Below, in pieces: positions 7,640 to 17,026 of a DNA stretch of 64,000 nucleotides; position 1 is the stretch's first letter, and every line of letters begins with the position of its first letter. The stretch spans positions 17,252-81,251 of the forward strand of contig JACKBC010000031.1 in NCBI GenBank assembly GCA_020634755.1. The letters run 5' to 3'. The position numbers were made by a program, and so were the translations under genes. The notes below the pieces were generated by a model that saw only the letters and a program-made list of their open reading frames with translations, made no database searches and was not told where the DNA came from. This DNA is from Caldilineaceae bacterium. GTDB taxonomy: Bacteria; Chloroflexota; Anaerolineae; Caldilineales; Caldilineaceae.

Positions 7640-8347
7640 TCATTCAAACGGCGTCTGTTTTGCGCCGGCCAGCACAATATCAAACCGATAGCCCAGCGCC
7701 CACAGGGGCTGCGTCACGTCGTGGGCATATGCCGCAATCAGCCGTTCGCGCCCCTTGGCATCGGGCACGCCATTGTAGATCGGGTCCAGTGGCAACAACG
7801 GATCGCCGGGGAAATACATTTGCGTGATGAGCCGCTGCAAAAAGTTTTCGCCAAAGACCGAAAAGTGAATGTGCGCCGGACGCCAGGCATTGGTATGATT
7901 CTTCCACGGATAGGCCCCAGGCTTTATGGAGGTAAAGGTATATTCGCCATGCTCATTGGTCATGCAGCGGCCAGCACCGGTAAAGTTGGGGTCCAGCGGC
8001 GCATCGTGTTGATCCAGCTTGTGGATGTAGCGGCCACAGGCGTTGGCCTGCCAAATCTCCAGCAGCGCATTGCGCACCGGACGGCCGCGGTCGTCCAGCA
8101 CGCGACCGGTGACGATGATGCGCTCGCCGATGGGTTCACCGTTCACCACGGCGTTGCGCGACAAATCATTGTCCAGCGGGCGCAACCGATCGTGGCCATA
8201 GACGGGCCCGGTCAACTCGGAGAGCGTGCTGACCAGCGGCGCCAACGGCTGCTGCGGGGCGCGTTTTACAGTCGACGTATAGGCGGCATGCAGATAGGGC
8301 GGCTGGACCGACCAATCTAGCGAGCCATGCTGATTCGCATTTGTCAT
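7640..8347 (-). CDS. pcaH: protocatechuate 3,4-dioxygenase beta subunit
   Basis: A 235-aa beta chain carrying the catalytic non-haem iron(III). The four ligands are visible: Tyr107 (CGRYIHK), Tyr146 (KPGAYPW), His159 and His161 (RPAHIHF). It cleaves protocatechuate between the two hydroxylated carbons. The ATG at 8347 is chosen because TGGAG sits 6 nt upstream; in-frame ATGs at 8359 and 8416 would place that Shine-Dalgarno inside the gene. It is the first gene of the minus-strand catabolic run and lies divergent from the GH95 gene. A likely extended -10 box is at 8407-8412. No PcaQ/PcaR-type regulator is next to it. Confidence 0.93.
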   Translation of the reverse strand: MTNANQHGSLDWSVQPPYLHAAYTSTVKRAPQQPLAPLVSTLSELTGPVYGHDRLRPLDNDLSRNAVVNGEPIGERIIVTGRVLDDRGRPVRNALLEIWQANACGRYIHKLDQHDAPLDPNFTGAGRCMTNEHGEYTFTSIKPGAYPWKNHTNAWRPAHIHFSVFGENFLQRLITQMYFPGDPLLPLDPIYNGVPDAKGRERLIAAYAHDVTQPLWALGYRFDIVLAGAKQTPFE

Positions 8348-8406
8348 ATTTTTCTCCATTGGTGAATCTTTTTTAGGAGGGAGCCCACAAAATGATTGTG
8401 ATGTAC

Positions 8407-8412
8407 AGTATA
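8407..8412 (-). promoter_or_regulatory. extended -10 box (TGCTATACT) upstream of pcaH
   Basis: On the minus strand TGC-TATACT lies 60 bp before the pcaH start. A TTGACG at 8433-8438 is 20 nt away, too far for an ideal -35, but a TGn extended -10 can dispense with it. The rest of the 255-bp divergent gap holds no convincing gene. Confidence 0.4.
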
Positions 8413-8602
8413 GCATATTGGGAGGAAACCAACGTCAATTGGCTTCTTCCAGGGCGCGTTTCGGTCTGGAGGCGAATATGGCGCAGGATAGAAAGACGCT
8501 TGCATCTAAAAATTTTAGGCATAATGATGTTTGTTATTTTGTGGATTTTATGGCTAAGTGAAATTCTAACTGCAATTTGCTCAATCTAACCAGGAGCCTG
8601 TC

Positions 8603-11077
8603 ATGCCTCACAACTCATCTCAAACTAAGCAACTCAAGCTTTGGTACGCCCAACCGGCTGCCAAATGGGTGGAAGCGCTGCCGGTGGGCAATGGCCGGCT
8701 GGGCGCCATGATCTTTGGCGGCATTATGCACGAACGCATTGCGCTTAACGAAGATACGCTCTGGTCCGGTGCGCCGCGTGCGTGGAACAACCCCCAAGCC
8801 AAAGCGCTGCTGCCCGCCGTGCGCCAAGCCATTGCCCATGGTCAATACGCAGAGGCGGATCGGCTGGCCAAAGGCATGCAGGGACCGTTTACCCAATCTT
8901 ACCTGCCGCTGGGCGATCTGCTGCTCGATTTTGCGGGTGCGGAGAATGCAGCTGAATATTACCGCGAGCTGGATCTCGACAGCGCCATGGCCACCACGCG
9001 CTTTGTGGTGGACGGAGTGACTTTTACGCGCGCAGCGTTGGCCAGCGCGCCCGCGCAAGCCATTGCCATACACACCACCGCCGATCAGCCCGGGCTCATC
9101 AATTTGACTGCTCGGCTGACCAGCCAGTTGCGGCATCAAACCCGGGCAGACGGCGCGGATACCTTTGTGCTCACTGGCCAATGTCCCCTGCATGTAGAGC
9201 CTAGCTACCGCGGCAATATGCAGCCCGCGATTGTATATGCCGGCGATCCAGCATGTGCCACTTACGGCGTAGATGCCGCCGAGGGTATGCGTTTCGAGAC
9301 GCAGTTACGGGCAGTGGCCACGGGCGGCAACGTACGCGTCGACGCCCAGGGCATACATATTGCAAACGCCGACAGCGTTACCCTCTATGTGACGGCGGCC
9401 ACCAGCTTTAATGGCTATGACAAATCGCCGGGGCTGCAAGGGGTAGAGCCAGCGCCACTGGCGCGCGCGGCGCTGGATGCGGCTGCGGAACAAACGTTTG
9501 CCGCGCTCAAAGCCGCGCACATCCACGACCACCAGCAGCTTTTCCGCCGCGTGGCGCTAGACCTGGGCGCCACGCCCGCCGCCGCGTTGCCAACCGACGA
9601 GCGCATCCGCCGCTTTCGGCAGCACGCCGACCCGCACCTGGTGACGCTGCTCTTCCAATACGGACGCTATCTGCTCATAGCCTCGTCGCGGCCGGGGACG
9701 CAAGCCGCCAATTTGCAGGGCATTTGGAACGAAGAGGTGCGCCCGCCCTGGAGCAGCAATTACACCATCAACATTAACACGCAAATGAACTATTGGCCGG
9801 CTGAACTAACCAACCTGGCCGAATGTCACGCGCCGCTCTTTGACATGCTAGACGGGCTCAGCGTCAATGGCGCCGAAACCGCCCGCATCAACTATGGCTG
9901 CGGCGGCTGGGTGGCCCACCACAATGCAGACATCTGGCTGCAAAGCGGGCCGGTGGGCGACTATGGCCAGGGCGACCCGGTGTGGGCGTTCTGGCCCATG
10001 GCGGGACCGTGGCTCTGTCAGCACCCGTGGGAGCATTATGCCTTTGGCGGCAATGTGGATTTTCTACGCCGGCGCGCCTACCCGCTGATGAAGGGTGCGG
10101 CCCAATTCTGCTTGGATTGGCTCTACGAAGATGCGAATGGCTATCTGATCACCGGCCCTTCCACATCGCCCGAAAATAAATTTACCACGCCGGATGGACA
10201 GGCGGCGGCCGTGAGCGCCGCTTCCACCATGGACATGTGGCTGATCCGCGATCTCTTTGCCAATTGTATGGCGGCCAGCCAGATTCTGGAGATAGACGCC
10301 GATTTTCGCGCCCAGTTGGCAACAGCATACGACCGGCTCTATCCGCCGCAGATTGGCCAGCACGGCCAGCTGCAGGAATGGTCTCAAGATTGGGATGACC
10401 CGCAAGACCATCACCGCCACGTTTCGCATCTGCTGGGGCTGCATTCGGGCCGCCAGGTCACCAAGCGCGGAACACCCGCGCTCTTCCGCGCCGCCATGCG
10501 TTCGTTGGAGCTGCGCGGGGATGGCGGTACTGGCTGGTCTATGGGCTGGAAGATCAACTTCTGGGCGCGCTTTGAAGATGGCGACCATGCTTTCAAAATT
10601 CTGCAAAACATGGTCAATCTGGTTGAGCACACGGCCACCGTAATGGAAAAAGGGGGCGTCTACGCCAACCTGTTTGACGCTCATCCGCCGTTTCAAATTG
10701 ACGGCAACTTTGGCGCCACGGCCGGCATTGCCGAAATGTTGCTGCAAAGCCACTGCACCAGCCCACAACAGACAGCCCTGTGGGAAATTCATCTGCTGCC
10801 GGCGTTGCCCAGCCTTTGGGCCCACGGTTCAGTAACCGGGCTGCGCGCCCGCGGTGGCTTTGAAATAGATATGACGTGGGAGGCGGGGCAATTGCAGCAC
10901 GCGCAAGTCCAGTCGCACTTGGGCGGCCTGTGTCGAATCCGCAGCCGCGTACCCGTGACTGTTCAGCACAATGGAATGGCGGTCGAGCTGGGGCGGCCCG
11001 AAACCGATGTGGTTGAGTTTGCCACAACTGCCGGGGGCACATATGTTGTTACCGCCGCCAAATCAGCAAACGTTTAA
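8603..11077 (+). CDS. glycoside hydrolase family 95, alpha-L-fucosidase/galactosidase-like
   Basis: An 824-aa GH95 enzyme, an inverting glycosidase acting on alpha-L-fucose (1,2-linked in the founding member) or alpha-L-galactose ends of glycans. The N-terminal beta domain begins LWYAQPAAKWVEALPVGNGR. Catalytic-site counterparts are visible: the Asn pair at 390 and 392 in TININTQMNYWP, Glu524 in GPSTSPENKF and Asp700 in FQIDGNFG. There is no signal peptide, so it probably acts in the cytoplasm on imported oligosaccharides. AGGAG precedes the ATG at 8603. It is divergent from the pca genes and followed by a convergent CHAT gene, so it is probably monocistronic. Together with the sulfatase and DUF5060 enzyme it suggests use of complex plant or algal glycans. 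Confidence 0.93.
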   Translation: MPHNSSQTKQLKLWYAQPAAKWVEALPVGNGRLGAMIFGGIMHERIALNEDTLWSGAPRAWNNPQAKALLPAVRQAIAHGQYAEADRLAKGMQGPFTQSYLPLGDLLLDFAGAENAAEYYRELDLDSAMATTRFVVDGVTFTRAALASAPAQAIAIHTTADQPGLINLTARLTSQLRHQTRADGADTFVLTGQCPLHVEPSYRGNMQPAIVYAGDPACATYGVDAAEGMRFETQLRAVATGGNVRVDAQGIHIANADSVTLYVTAATSFNGYDKSPGLQGVEPAPLARAALDAAAEQTFAALKAAHIHDHQQLFRRVALDLGATPAAALPTDERIRRFRQHADPHLVTLLFQYGRYLLIASSRPGTQAANLQGIWNEEVRPPWSSNYTININTQMNYWPAELTNLAECHAPLFDMLDGLSVNGAETARINYGCGGWVAHHNADIWLQSGPVGDYGQGDPVWAFWPMAGPWLCQHPWEHYAFGGNVDFLRRRAYPLMKGAAQFCLDWLYEDANGYLITGPSTSPENKFTTPDGQAAAVSAASTMDMWLIRDLFANCMAASQILEIDADFRAQLATAYDRLYPPQIGQHGQLQEWSQDWDDPQDHHRHVSHLLGLHSGRQVTKRGTPALFRAAMRSLELRGDGGTGWSMGWKINFWARFEDGDHAFKILQNMVNLVEHTATVMEKGGVYANLFDAHPPFQIDGNFGATAGIAEMLLQSHCTSPQQTALWEIHLLPALPSLWAHGSVTGLRARGGFEIDMTWEAGQLQHAQVQSHLGGLCRIRSRVPVTVQHNGMAVELGRPETDVVEFATTAGGTYVVTAAKSANV

Positions 11078-11105
11078 ACCAGGCCTTAACTCTTCAGCAT
11101 CTTAT

Positions 11106-11196
11106 GATCACTGCACCGCAACGGTGGTGGCGATACAGGCGTCGCTCTCGATTGGTGAATCCGGCCCGATCTCCTGCTGTTGCGATCCACTGAGTA
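11106..11196. repeat. F4 dispersed repeat, copy 1
   Basis: About 90 bp sharing the block ACCGCAACGGTGGTGGCGAT, the middle CTCGATTG-TGAATCC and the end GCGATCCACTGAG with copies at 41140 and 58452. The ends are roughly inverted (ATCACTG... and ...CACTGAGTAT). It fills the gap between the GH95 stop and the CHAT stop and abuts the latter. Confidence 0.7.
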
Positions 11197-13995
11197 TCAC
11201 TGCACGGCCCATTCCGTGCGGCCATTGGGGTCGGCATAGAGCGTGTATGCCAGCCAGGTGGGATTAGATGGCTGGCGCTGGCGGATGTGCTCGCGGGCGG
11301 CGCGGAAAGCAGCACTGAGCGCTTCGCCCGCAATCAGCCGGTCGTAGAAGAAGGCAGCGAATTCAGCCGCCAGCAGGTCGTTGACCTCCCACAGCGAGCC
11401 CACAAAGGCGCCCACGCCGATGACGCCCACCATCTGCTCGGCCCAACCGCCCAACCCGGTCAATGCAAATTCGATCTGGCCGCTGTGGCAGGCGTTGAGA
11501 AACACAATGGGCCGTTCACGGCGCAGCGCCCGCACCTGGCTGCCGCTTAGATCGCTGGGCCATAGCTCCTGCTGATCTTGCAGCACCAGCGGCGATTGAT
11601 CCGCCTTATCGGGATTAAAGTTGCCGTGGGCGGCCAAGTGCAGCACCTGGAACTCACCATTGCGCACGGCGTCCAATACCTCGTCGCGGCTTTGCAATGG
11701 GTCGGCCACTTGCAGACCGCGATGCTTCAGCCCCTCAAAATATTGCTTTTCCTGCTGCACATAGGCCAAGTCCAATTCAGGGATCACGACGCTGGCGGCA
11801 TTGATGTGCAGGTCGGCCAGGGGACCGCGCCCGGCCAGCCAGCGACACAGCTCAAAAGCCACGGCCAGAAAATCATCGGTCAGATCACTGTTCGTTTTTT
11901 CATCATATTGATACGGCTTGACCAGCTCCCACGGAATCCACGGCTCGTCGCTGATAATGAGCAGCGAGCGGACGGCGCCCTGCTCGCGCAGTTCCTTGAG
12001 TCGCCAATACTCATTTTGCAAGGCTTGCGGGAAAAGTTTTTCAAAGAGATTTTCGCCAATCCGCACCAGTTCGCTTTCTTGTACCGCCGTATCGCTTTCG
12101 CTCAGCTGGTCCACCTTGCGCATGGCCTGGCGCGCCATGCGGCTGAGCTGGTCAAATGTATCGGTCAAAAAGCGGCGCGGGTTGGCGTTGAGCGCCACCT
12201 GCCCCATGTCGCGCTGCACATAGCCCAATGCTGGATCAGAGGAGTGCAGGGCAAAGTGAAGCGTATTGGTCTGCTCGTTTTTGGTAATGCGCAGGGTCAA
12301 ATCAGCCGGCGCCGGTGGGTTGGCAGGCGGTGCGTCGAGCTGGTTAACGGGGCTAATGCGCGCCGCGCGCGTCGCGCCATCGGTCACATCAGGCATGATT
12401 TGGCTCTCATAGGTCACGCTGCCCAACATGCGCCCGGCATGATAAAAGTCAACGGTCAACGGCATTTTGCCCAGCTCCGGCCCGGCAGTTAGCCAAAAAG
12501 CCACCGGCTGCGAATCGCGGTCGCGCCAGACGCGCATGGTGCGGCGCAAACATTGAGACGCATCGCTAAAAGCGGGTGCGCTGAGCACAACCTCTACCAA
12601 CTTGGCCTCTTCCGTGCTGCCAAATTCCAGCGTGGCGTCGCCCTGGCCGGCTGCGGTGGATTCCAACAAGCGCTGCAAACGCACAATGAGCGGATGGTCG
12701 CTGTGTGGCTGCACCTGGGCTGGAAAATCGACCGCACTTTCATAGGCCACGGTTGTGGTGAGCTCGGCCGAGCCGTCAATTAAATCTGGCGCAAAGCTTT
12801 TTTCCCAATCTTCCAGACCGCCAAGCGTGGTGGCAATCTCAGAGGTAAATACGGTTTCCGCTACAATTTGTTCCAGCCGCAGCCCCAAGGCCACGGGTCC
12901 AGCCGCGGCGCGCGCCGTCAAAACAAAGACGGCAGGCGTCACGGTTCCGGCGGCGTTGACCATCAGCGTGCGCGTTAGATCGCCGCTTATGTCGGCAAAG
13001 GATTGAGCAGTTAGCGTTACCTCCAACGCTAAGCCATTGGATAGCGCTTGGCGATGCAGCAGCACGCGCTGGTCCAAATAGCGCACCTGCTGCGCATTGG
13101 CATTGGGGTCTGGTTGACGCACCAATTCCACAATCAGCGGATACAAACGCCCGCTGGTTACCTGCTGGGGAAAGGTAATCTGTACCAAAAAGTCAACGGC
13201 GTTGGACGCCGCATGGGAAGCGGCAGGCGCGGTTTCTCCAGTCAGCAGACCACGCAGGCGCGCGCTTACCGCCAACCGATTATCAATTTGACCGCCGCGC
13301 GTGGTCACCGTGCCGCGGCGCTGCCCATTGGCCTCCATTTTACCGGCCAGCAGCGCGGCATAAACAAGGGGCAATAGATCGGGCAGCGCGGCGAGCGCAT
13401 CTAATGCTGCGGTCACCCGCTCTTTGGCCACGACGCTGGCGCCATCCACCGCGGTCTGCACGGCGTCGCTAAATTGTTGGCGTATCTTGTCCACCTGCGT
13501 TTGGCTCGTGGCTGAAAGCGCATCTGCGGCCGCGCCCAGCACCTCCAACACATTGGCCAGCGTTCCAATCAGCTCATTTTCCGGTGGCTCGGCCGTGGGG
13601 TCGCCAAAGAGCTGGGGCGGCGTATGCTCGCGATAGCGCAGCTGCGCCAGCACAAAGAGCGGCGGATTTGCGGGGGATAGCCAGGCCGTCAGCTCGGCCA
13701 GACGTGCAGCCGATGCATCCGTCAGGCGCATGCCGCGCCGGCTGCCGAGCGCCGTGGTCAAATCTGCACCCGCAATCTGGCTCATGGCTGGTAACAGCGC
13801 CATATCCTGCAAAAACGCCGTCATCAGCAGATCGGCGGCCGCCCGGTCGTCTGGCGGTAGCGCCGCCAGCTGTTGCGCCAACCCCATCCGCGCTGCGTCC
13901 AACTGGTTGCGCACGCCCGCCAGCTGGGGTGCAAACCAGTTTTTATATATCGCGCGCAGAATATTTTCCAGAAGCTCATCTAGGCTTGTCATCAT
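11197..13995 (-). CDS. large CHAT-domain (caspase-like) protein, 932 aa
   Basis: The C-terminal about 200 residues form a CHAT domain, a caspase/separase-like peptidase fold, with the catalytic dyad visible as His790 in LHLAAHGNF and Cys836 in FLNACHSG, plus the VGSLWEVND block. The first about 680 residues have no TPR repeats that I can see; they look like alpha-helical then beta-rich segments of unknown family. No signal peptide or membrane segment is present, so it is probably cytoplasmic. AAGGGG lies 7 nt before the tandem ATGs at 13995/13992; upstream ATGs would add an unlikely extension. CHAT proteins cleave partner proteins in immunity or cell-death systems, but no cas, gasdermin or NTPase partner lies next to it. 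Target and trigger are unknown. Confidence 0.85.
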   Translation of the reverse strand: MMTSLDELLENILRAIYKNWFAPQLAGVRNQLDAARMGLAQQLAALPPDDRAAADLLMTAFLQDMALLPAMSQIAGADLTTALGSRRGMRLTDASAARLAELTAWLSPANPPLFVLAQLRYREHTPPQLFGDPTAEPPENELIGTLANVLEVLGAAADALSATSQTQVDKIRQQFSDAVQTAVDGASVVAKERVTAALDALAALPDLLPLVYAALLAGKMEANGQRRGTVTTRGGQIDNRLAVSARLRGLLTGETAPAASHAASNAVDFLVQITFPQQVTSGRLYPLIVELVRQPDPNANAQQVRYLDQRVLLHRQALSNGLALEVTLTAQSFADISGDLTRTLMVNAAGTVTPAVFVLTARAAAGPVALGLRLEQIVAETVFTSEIATTLGGLEDWEKSFAPDLIDGSAELTTTVAYESAVDFPAQVQPHSDHPLIVRLQRLLESTAAGQGDATLEFGSTEEAKLVEVVLSAPAFSDASQCLRRTMRVWRDRDSQPVAFWLTAGPELGKMPLTVDFYHAGRMLGSVTYESQIMPDVTDGATRAARISPVNQLDAPPANPPAPADLTLRITKNEQTNTLHFALHSSDPALGYVQRDMGQVALNANPRRFLTDTFDQLSRMARQAMRKVDQLSESDTAVQESELVRIGENLFEKLFPQALQNEYWRLKELREQGAVRSLLIISDEPWIPWELVKPYQYDEKTNSDLTDDFLAVAFELCRWLAGRGPLADLHINAASVVIPELDLAYVQQEKQYFEGLKHRGLQVADPLQSRDEVLDAVRNGEFQVLHLAAHGNFNPDKADQSPLVLQDQQELWPSDLSGSQVRALRRERPIVFLNACHSGQIEFALTGLGGWAEQMVGVIGVGAFVGSLWEVNDLLAAEFAAFFYDRLIAGEALSAAFRAAREHIRQRQPSNPTWLAYTLYADPNGRTEWAVQ

Positions 13996-14070
13996 AAATA
14001 CCCCTTTTTTGCCGTTCAAATGGTACATATCATTATCCCGCGCAAAAGTCCACGGCGCAAAGATGTACAA

Positions 14071-14310
14071 TCCTGATCGTCTCCAGATGCATCCTCATTT
14101 AGCCCCCAACGGTTTTGACAGGCTCCCTCTCTTCACCTAGAATTTGGAGATCAGTCCGCAATTATTATGAATGCTGTTTTGAAAAAGATTCAGCAAATCT
14201 TGTGGATATTCATTAAGGATCACAAAGATTTATAGAAAAGATTTATAGATTTGTCTCTTATAAACTAAGATCTGTGTAATCTGTGGATTTATAGCAAAAC
14301 GGAAAAGCGC
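14071..14310. other. AT-rich divergent gap between CHAT gene and alaS
   Basis: 240 bp without a gene. It contains repeated GATTTATAGA-type runs just before alaS and no T-box signature (no AGGTGGNACCGCG core). It must hold the promoters of both divergent genes, but no -35/-10 pair stands out. Confidence 0.5.
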
Positions 14311-17022
14311 ATGAAAAGCCTGACAACCAACGAAATTCGCCAGCTCTGGTTCGACTATTTTGGTGAGCTGCAACATCAGCAGGTAGAGAGCAGCAGCCTG
14401 GTGCCCAGCAACGACCCCACGCTGTTGTTGACCAATGCCGGCATGGTCCAATTTAAAGACGCCTTCTTGGGGTTGGAAAAGCGTCCCTATTCGCGCGCCG
14501 CGACCAGCCAAAAGTGCATGCGCGTCAGCGGCAAACACAACGACCTGGAGAACGTTGGTCCCAGCCCGCGCCACCACACCTTTTTTGAAATGCTGGGCAA
14601 CTTTTCCTTTGGCGATTATTTTAAGAAAGAAGCCATCCGCTGGGCCTGGCACCTGTTGGTAGATGAGCTGGGGCTGCCCTTGGAGCGGCTCTGGTTTACG
14701 GTTTACACCGATGACGATGAAGCCGAACGGCTCTGGATCGAGACCGGTGCGCCGCCGGAACGGGTGCTGCGCTTTGGCAAAAAGGATAACTGGTGGTCCA
14801 TGGGCGACACTGGCCCTTGCGGCCCCTGCTCGGAGATTCACTATTACTGGGGCGATCTGGACAAGCAAGTTGCCGCCGGCGTTAACGTGGATGATGAATA
14901 TCTGGAAATCTGGAATCTGGTCTTTATGCAGTATGACCAGAACGCCCAGGGTGAACTCAAGCCGCTGCCCGCACCCAGCGTGGATACGGGCGCCGGGCTG
15001 GAGCGCTTGGCCAGCATTTTGCAGGGCAAAGATAACAACTACGACACCGATGCGTTTGTCCCCATTATGGACCGCATCCAAGTGCTTGCCGGCCAAAGCG
15101 ATGCAGAACGCCAGGCGAATTTGTATCGCTACCGCGCCATTGCCGATCACGCCCGCGCCATCACCTTTTTGATTGGCGATGGCGTGCTGCCGGGCAACGA
15201 AGGACGCAGCTATGTCTTGCGCATGGTGCTGCGCCGCGCCGCCCGCTTTGGCAAACTCATCGGCTTGGAAGAGCCGTTCCTGGCGCGCGTTGCCCAGGTG
15301 GTGATCGACCAAATGGGCCATCACTACACCGATCTGCCGGCCAAACGTGACTTTATTATGCAGACCATTACTGCCGAAGAGGAGCGCTTCCAGCGCACGC
15401 TGAGCACCGGCCTCAATCGGCTGGATGAACTCATGGCGGATCTGCGGGCGCGTGGGCAGACCGAAATTCCCGGTAACGATGCCTTTTTCCTGTGGGACAC
15501 CTTTGGTTTTCCGCTGGACTTGACGCGCGATATTGCCGAAGAAAATAAACTGACCATCGACGAAGCCGGTTTCCGAGCGGCCCTGGCCGCCCAAAAGGCG
15601 CAGAGCCGCGCCACTGCCCAAGACGTTCTTGCCCAAGATGTGTCGGTCTATGCCGAACTGTTGGGGAACCTAAAAGAGCAAGGCGTCGTTGGTAAACAGG
15701 GTGTAAAGCAGTTGATCTACGAAAATGTGGATGAAGTAGACACAACGATTGTGGGTCTGATTGTGGATGGACAGATGGTCAGCGAAGCCCACAAAGGTGA
15801 CAAAGTGGAAATTGTGCTGCCGGAAACGCCATTCTATGTAGAGAGCGGCGGCCAGGTCAGCGACACGGGCGAGATTTACTATTTCCCTGATGATCTGGAT
15901 GAGCCGGTGTGGACGGTGCAGATCAACGATATGCGGCGCCCCATTCCGGGGTTAATCGTCCATGTGGGTCAGGTAACGCAGGGCTCAGCGCGGCTCAACG
16001 ACCCCGCCCGCGCCGGTATCGACACGGTGCGGCGCTGGGACATTATGCGCAACCACACGGCCACCCATGTGCTGCACGCTGCTTTACGTAGCATTCTGGG
16101 CGAGCATGTGCATCAGGCCGGTTCGCTGGTGGCGCCAGAGCGGCTGCGTTTTGACTTTACGCACACGCAACCGCTGAGCAAAGACCAGCTGCATGAGATT
16201 GAAGAGCTGGCCAACGACATTGTGCTGGCCAATTTTGATGTCAACACGCGGTGGACCACCTACAAGCGGGCGGTAGACGAGGGGGCCATGGCGCTCTTTG
16301 GCGAAAAGTATGGCGATGAAGTGCGCGTGGTCAGCTTTGGCGAAGTCAGCGACTGGCGCGATTCCACGGTGAGCATGGAGCTCTGCGGCGGCACCCATGT
16401 GGACACCACTGCCGAAATCGGCAGCTTCCGTGTTACCTCGCAGGGCAGCGTGGCCGCCGGTGTACGCCGCATTGAAGTGGTGACCGGTCGCCTGGCCGAA
16501 AGCCTGATCGAAGAGCGCTTTGATACGCTGGCCAGCTTGGCTGACTTGCTCAACGCGCAGCCGGAACAGCTGGCCAATGCGGTCACACAGCTCCAGGAGC
16601 AGAATCGCACGCTGCAACGGGAACTGGCGCAGATTAAACAGCAGGCGGCGCGCGATGAAAGCCAAGCGCTGCTGGACAAAACCATGCAGGTCGAGGGGGT
16701 GGCCGTGCTAGCCGCGCACGTGCAAGCCAGCGATGCCGACACCATGCGCCAGATGACCGATTGGTTCCGCGACAAGCTGGGCAGCGGTGTGGTGGTGCTG
16801 GGCGCCAACATCAATGACAAGCCGCTGCTCATTGCCGCCGTGACCGACGACCTGACCAAACGGGGCCTGCATGCCGGCAACATTGTGCGCGACGCCGCCA
16901 AAATTATCGGCGGCGGTGGTGGCGGGCGCCCCAACATGGCGCAAGCCGGTGGGCGCGATGTGAACAAATTGGATGAGGCGTTGGAGAGCGTGCAGGAGTG
17001 GGTGAAGGTGCATTTGGAATGA
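14311..17022 (+). CDS. alaS: alanine-tRNA ligase
   Basis: A 903-aa class II synthetase that charges tRNA-Ala and edits mischarged Ser/Gly. The N-terminus EIRQLWFDYFGELQHQQVES, the catalytic stretch with FEMLGNFSFGDYFK, the editing-site zinc motifs HTATHVLH and CGGTH, and the glycine-rich C-terminal DHHA1 domain (IGGGGGGRPNMAQAGG) are all present. A coiled-coil linker (TQLQEQNRTLQRELAQIKQQ) precedes the C-terminal domain. The length is normal. The next gene starts 4 nt after the stop, so alaS, the baseplate-J-like gene and ruvX form one operon. Unlike serS in this window it has no T-box leader. Confidence 0.98.
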   Translation: MKSLTTNEIRQLWFDYFGELQHQQVESSSLVPSNDPTLLLTNAGMVQFKDAFLGLEKRPYSRAATSQKCMRVSGKHNDLENVGPSPRHHTFFEMLGNFSFGDYFKKEAIRWAWHLLVDELGLPLERLWFTVYTDDDEAERLWIETGAPPERVLRFGKKDNWWSMGDTGPCGPCSEIHYYWGDLDKQVAAGVNVDDEYLEIWNLVFMQYDQNAQGELKPLPAPSVDTGAGLERLASILQGKDNNYDTDAFVPIMDRIQVLAGQSDAERQANLYRYRAIADHARAITFLIGDGVLPGNEGRSYVLRMVLRRAARFGKLIGLEEPFLARVAQVVIDQMGHHYTDLPAKRDFIMQTITAEEERFQRTLSTGLNRLDELMADLRARGQTEIPGNDAFFLWDTFGFPLDLTRDIAEENKLTIDEAGFRAALAAQKAQSRATAQDVLAQDVSVYAELLGNLKEQGVVGKQGVKQLIYENVDEVDTTIVGLIVDGQMVSEAHKGDKVEIVLPETPFYVESGGQVSDTGEIYYFPDDLDEPVWTVQINDMRRPIPGLIVHVGQVTQGSARLNDPARAGIDTVRRWDIMRNHTATHVLHAALRSILGEHVHQAGSLVAPERLRFDFTHTQPLSKDQLHEIEELANDIVLANFDVNTRWTTYKRAVDEGAMALFGEKYGDEVRVVSFGEVSDWRDSTVSMELCGGTHVDTTAEIGSFRVTSQGSVAAGVRRIEVVTGRLAESLIEERFDTLASLADLLNAQPEQLANAVTQLQEQNRTLQRELAQIKQQAARDESQALLDKTMQVEGVAVLAAHVQASDADTMRQMTDWFRDKLGSGVVVLGANINDKPLLIAAVTDDLTKRGLHAGNIVRDAAKIIGGGGGGRPNMAQAGGRDVNKLDEALESVQEWVKVHLE

Positions 17023-17026
17023 ATAA

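Noticed and set aside
8392..8589. 65-aa plus-strand frame between pcaH and GH95
   Set aside because: It covers the pcaH promoter region, has no Shine-Dalgarno, and shows no recognisable pattern.
10064..10825. 253-aa minus-strand open frame
   Set aside because: Antisense of the GH95 gene, with catalytic residues clear in the plus frame.
14071..14310. T-box or other riboswitch upstream of alaS
   Set aside because: No T-box core, specifier stem or terminator can be built there, unlike serS.
14230..15636. 468-aa minus-strand open frame
   Set aside because: Antisense of alaS, whose motifs are all intact on the plus strand.
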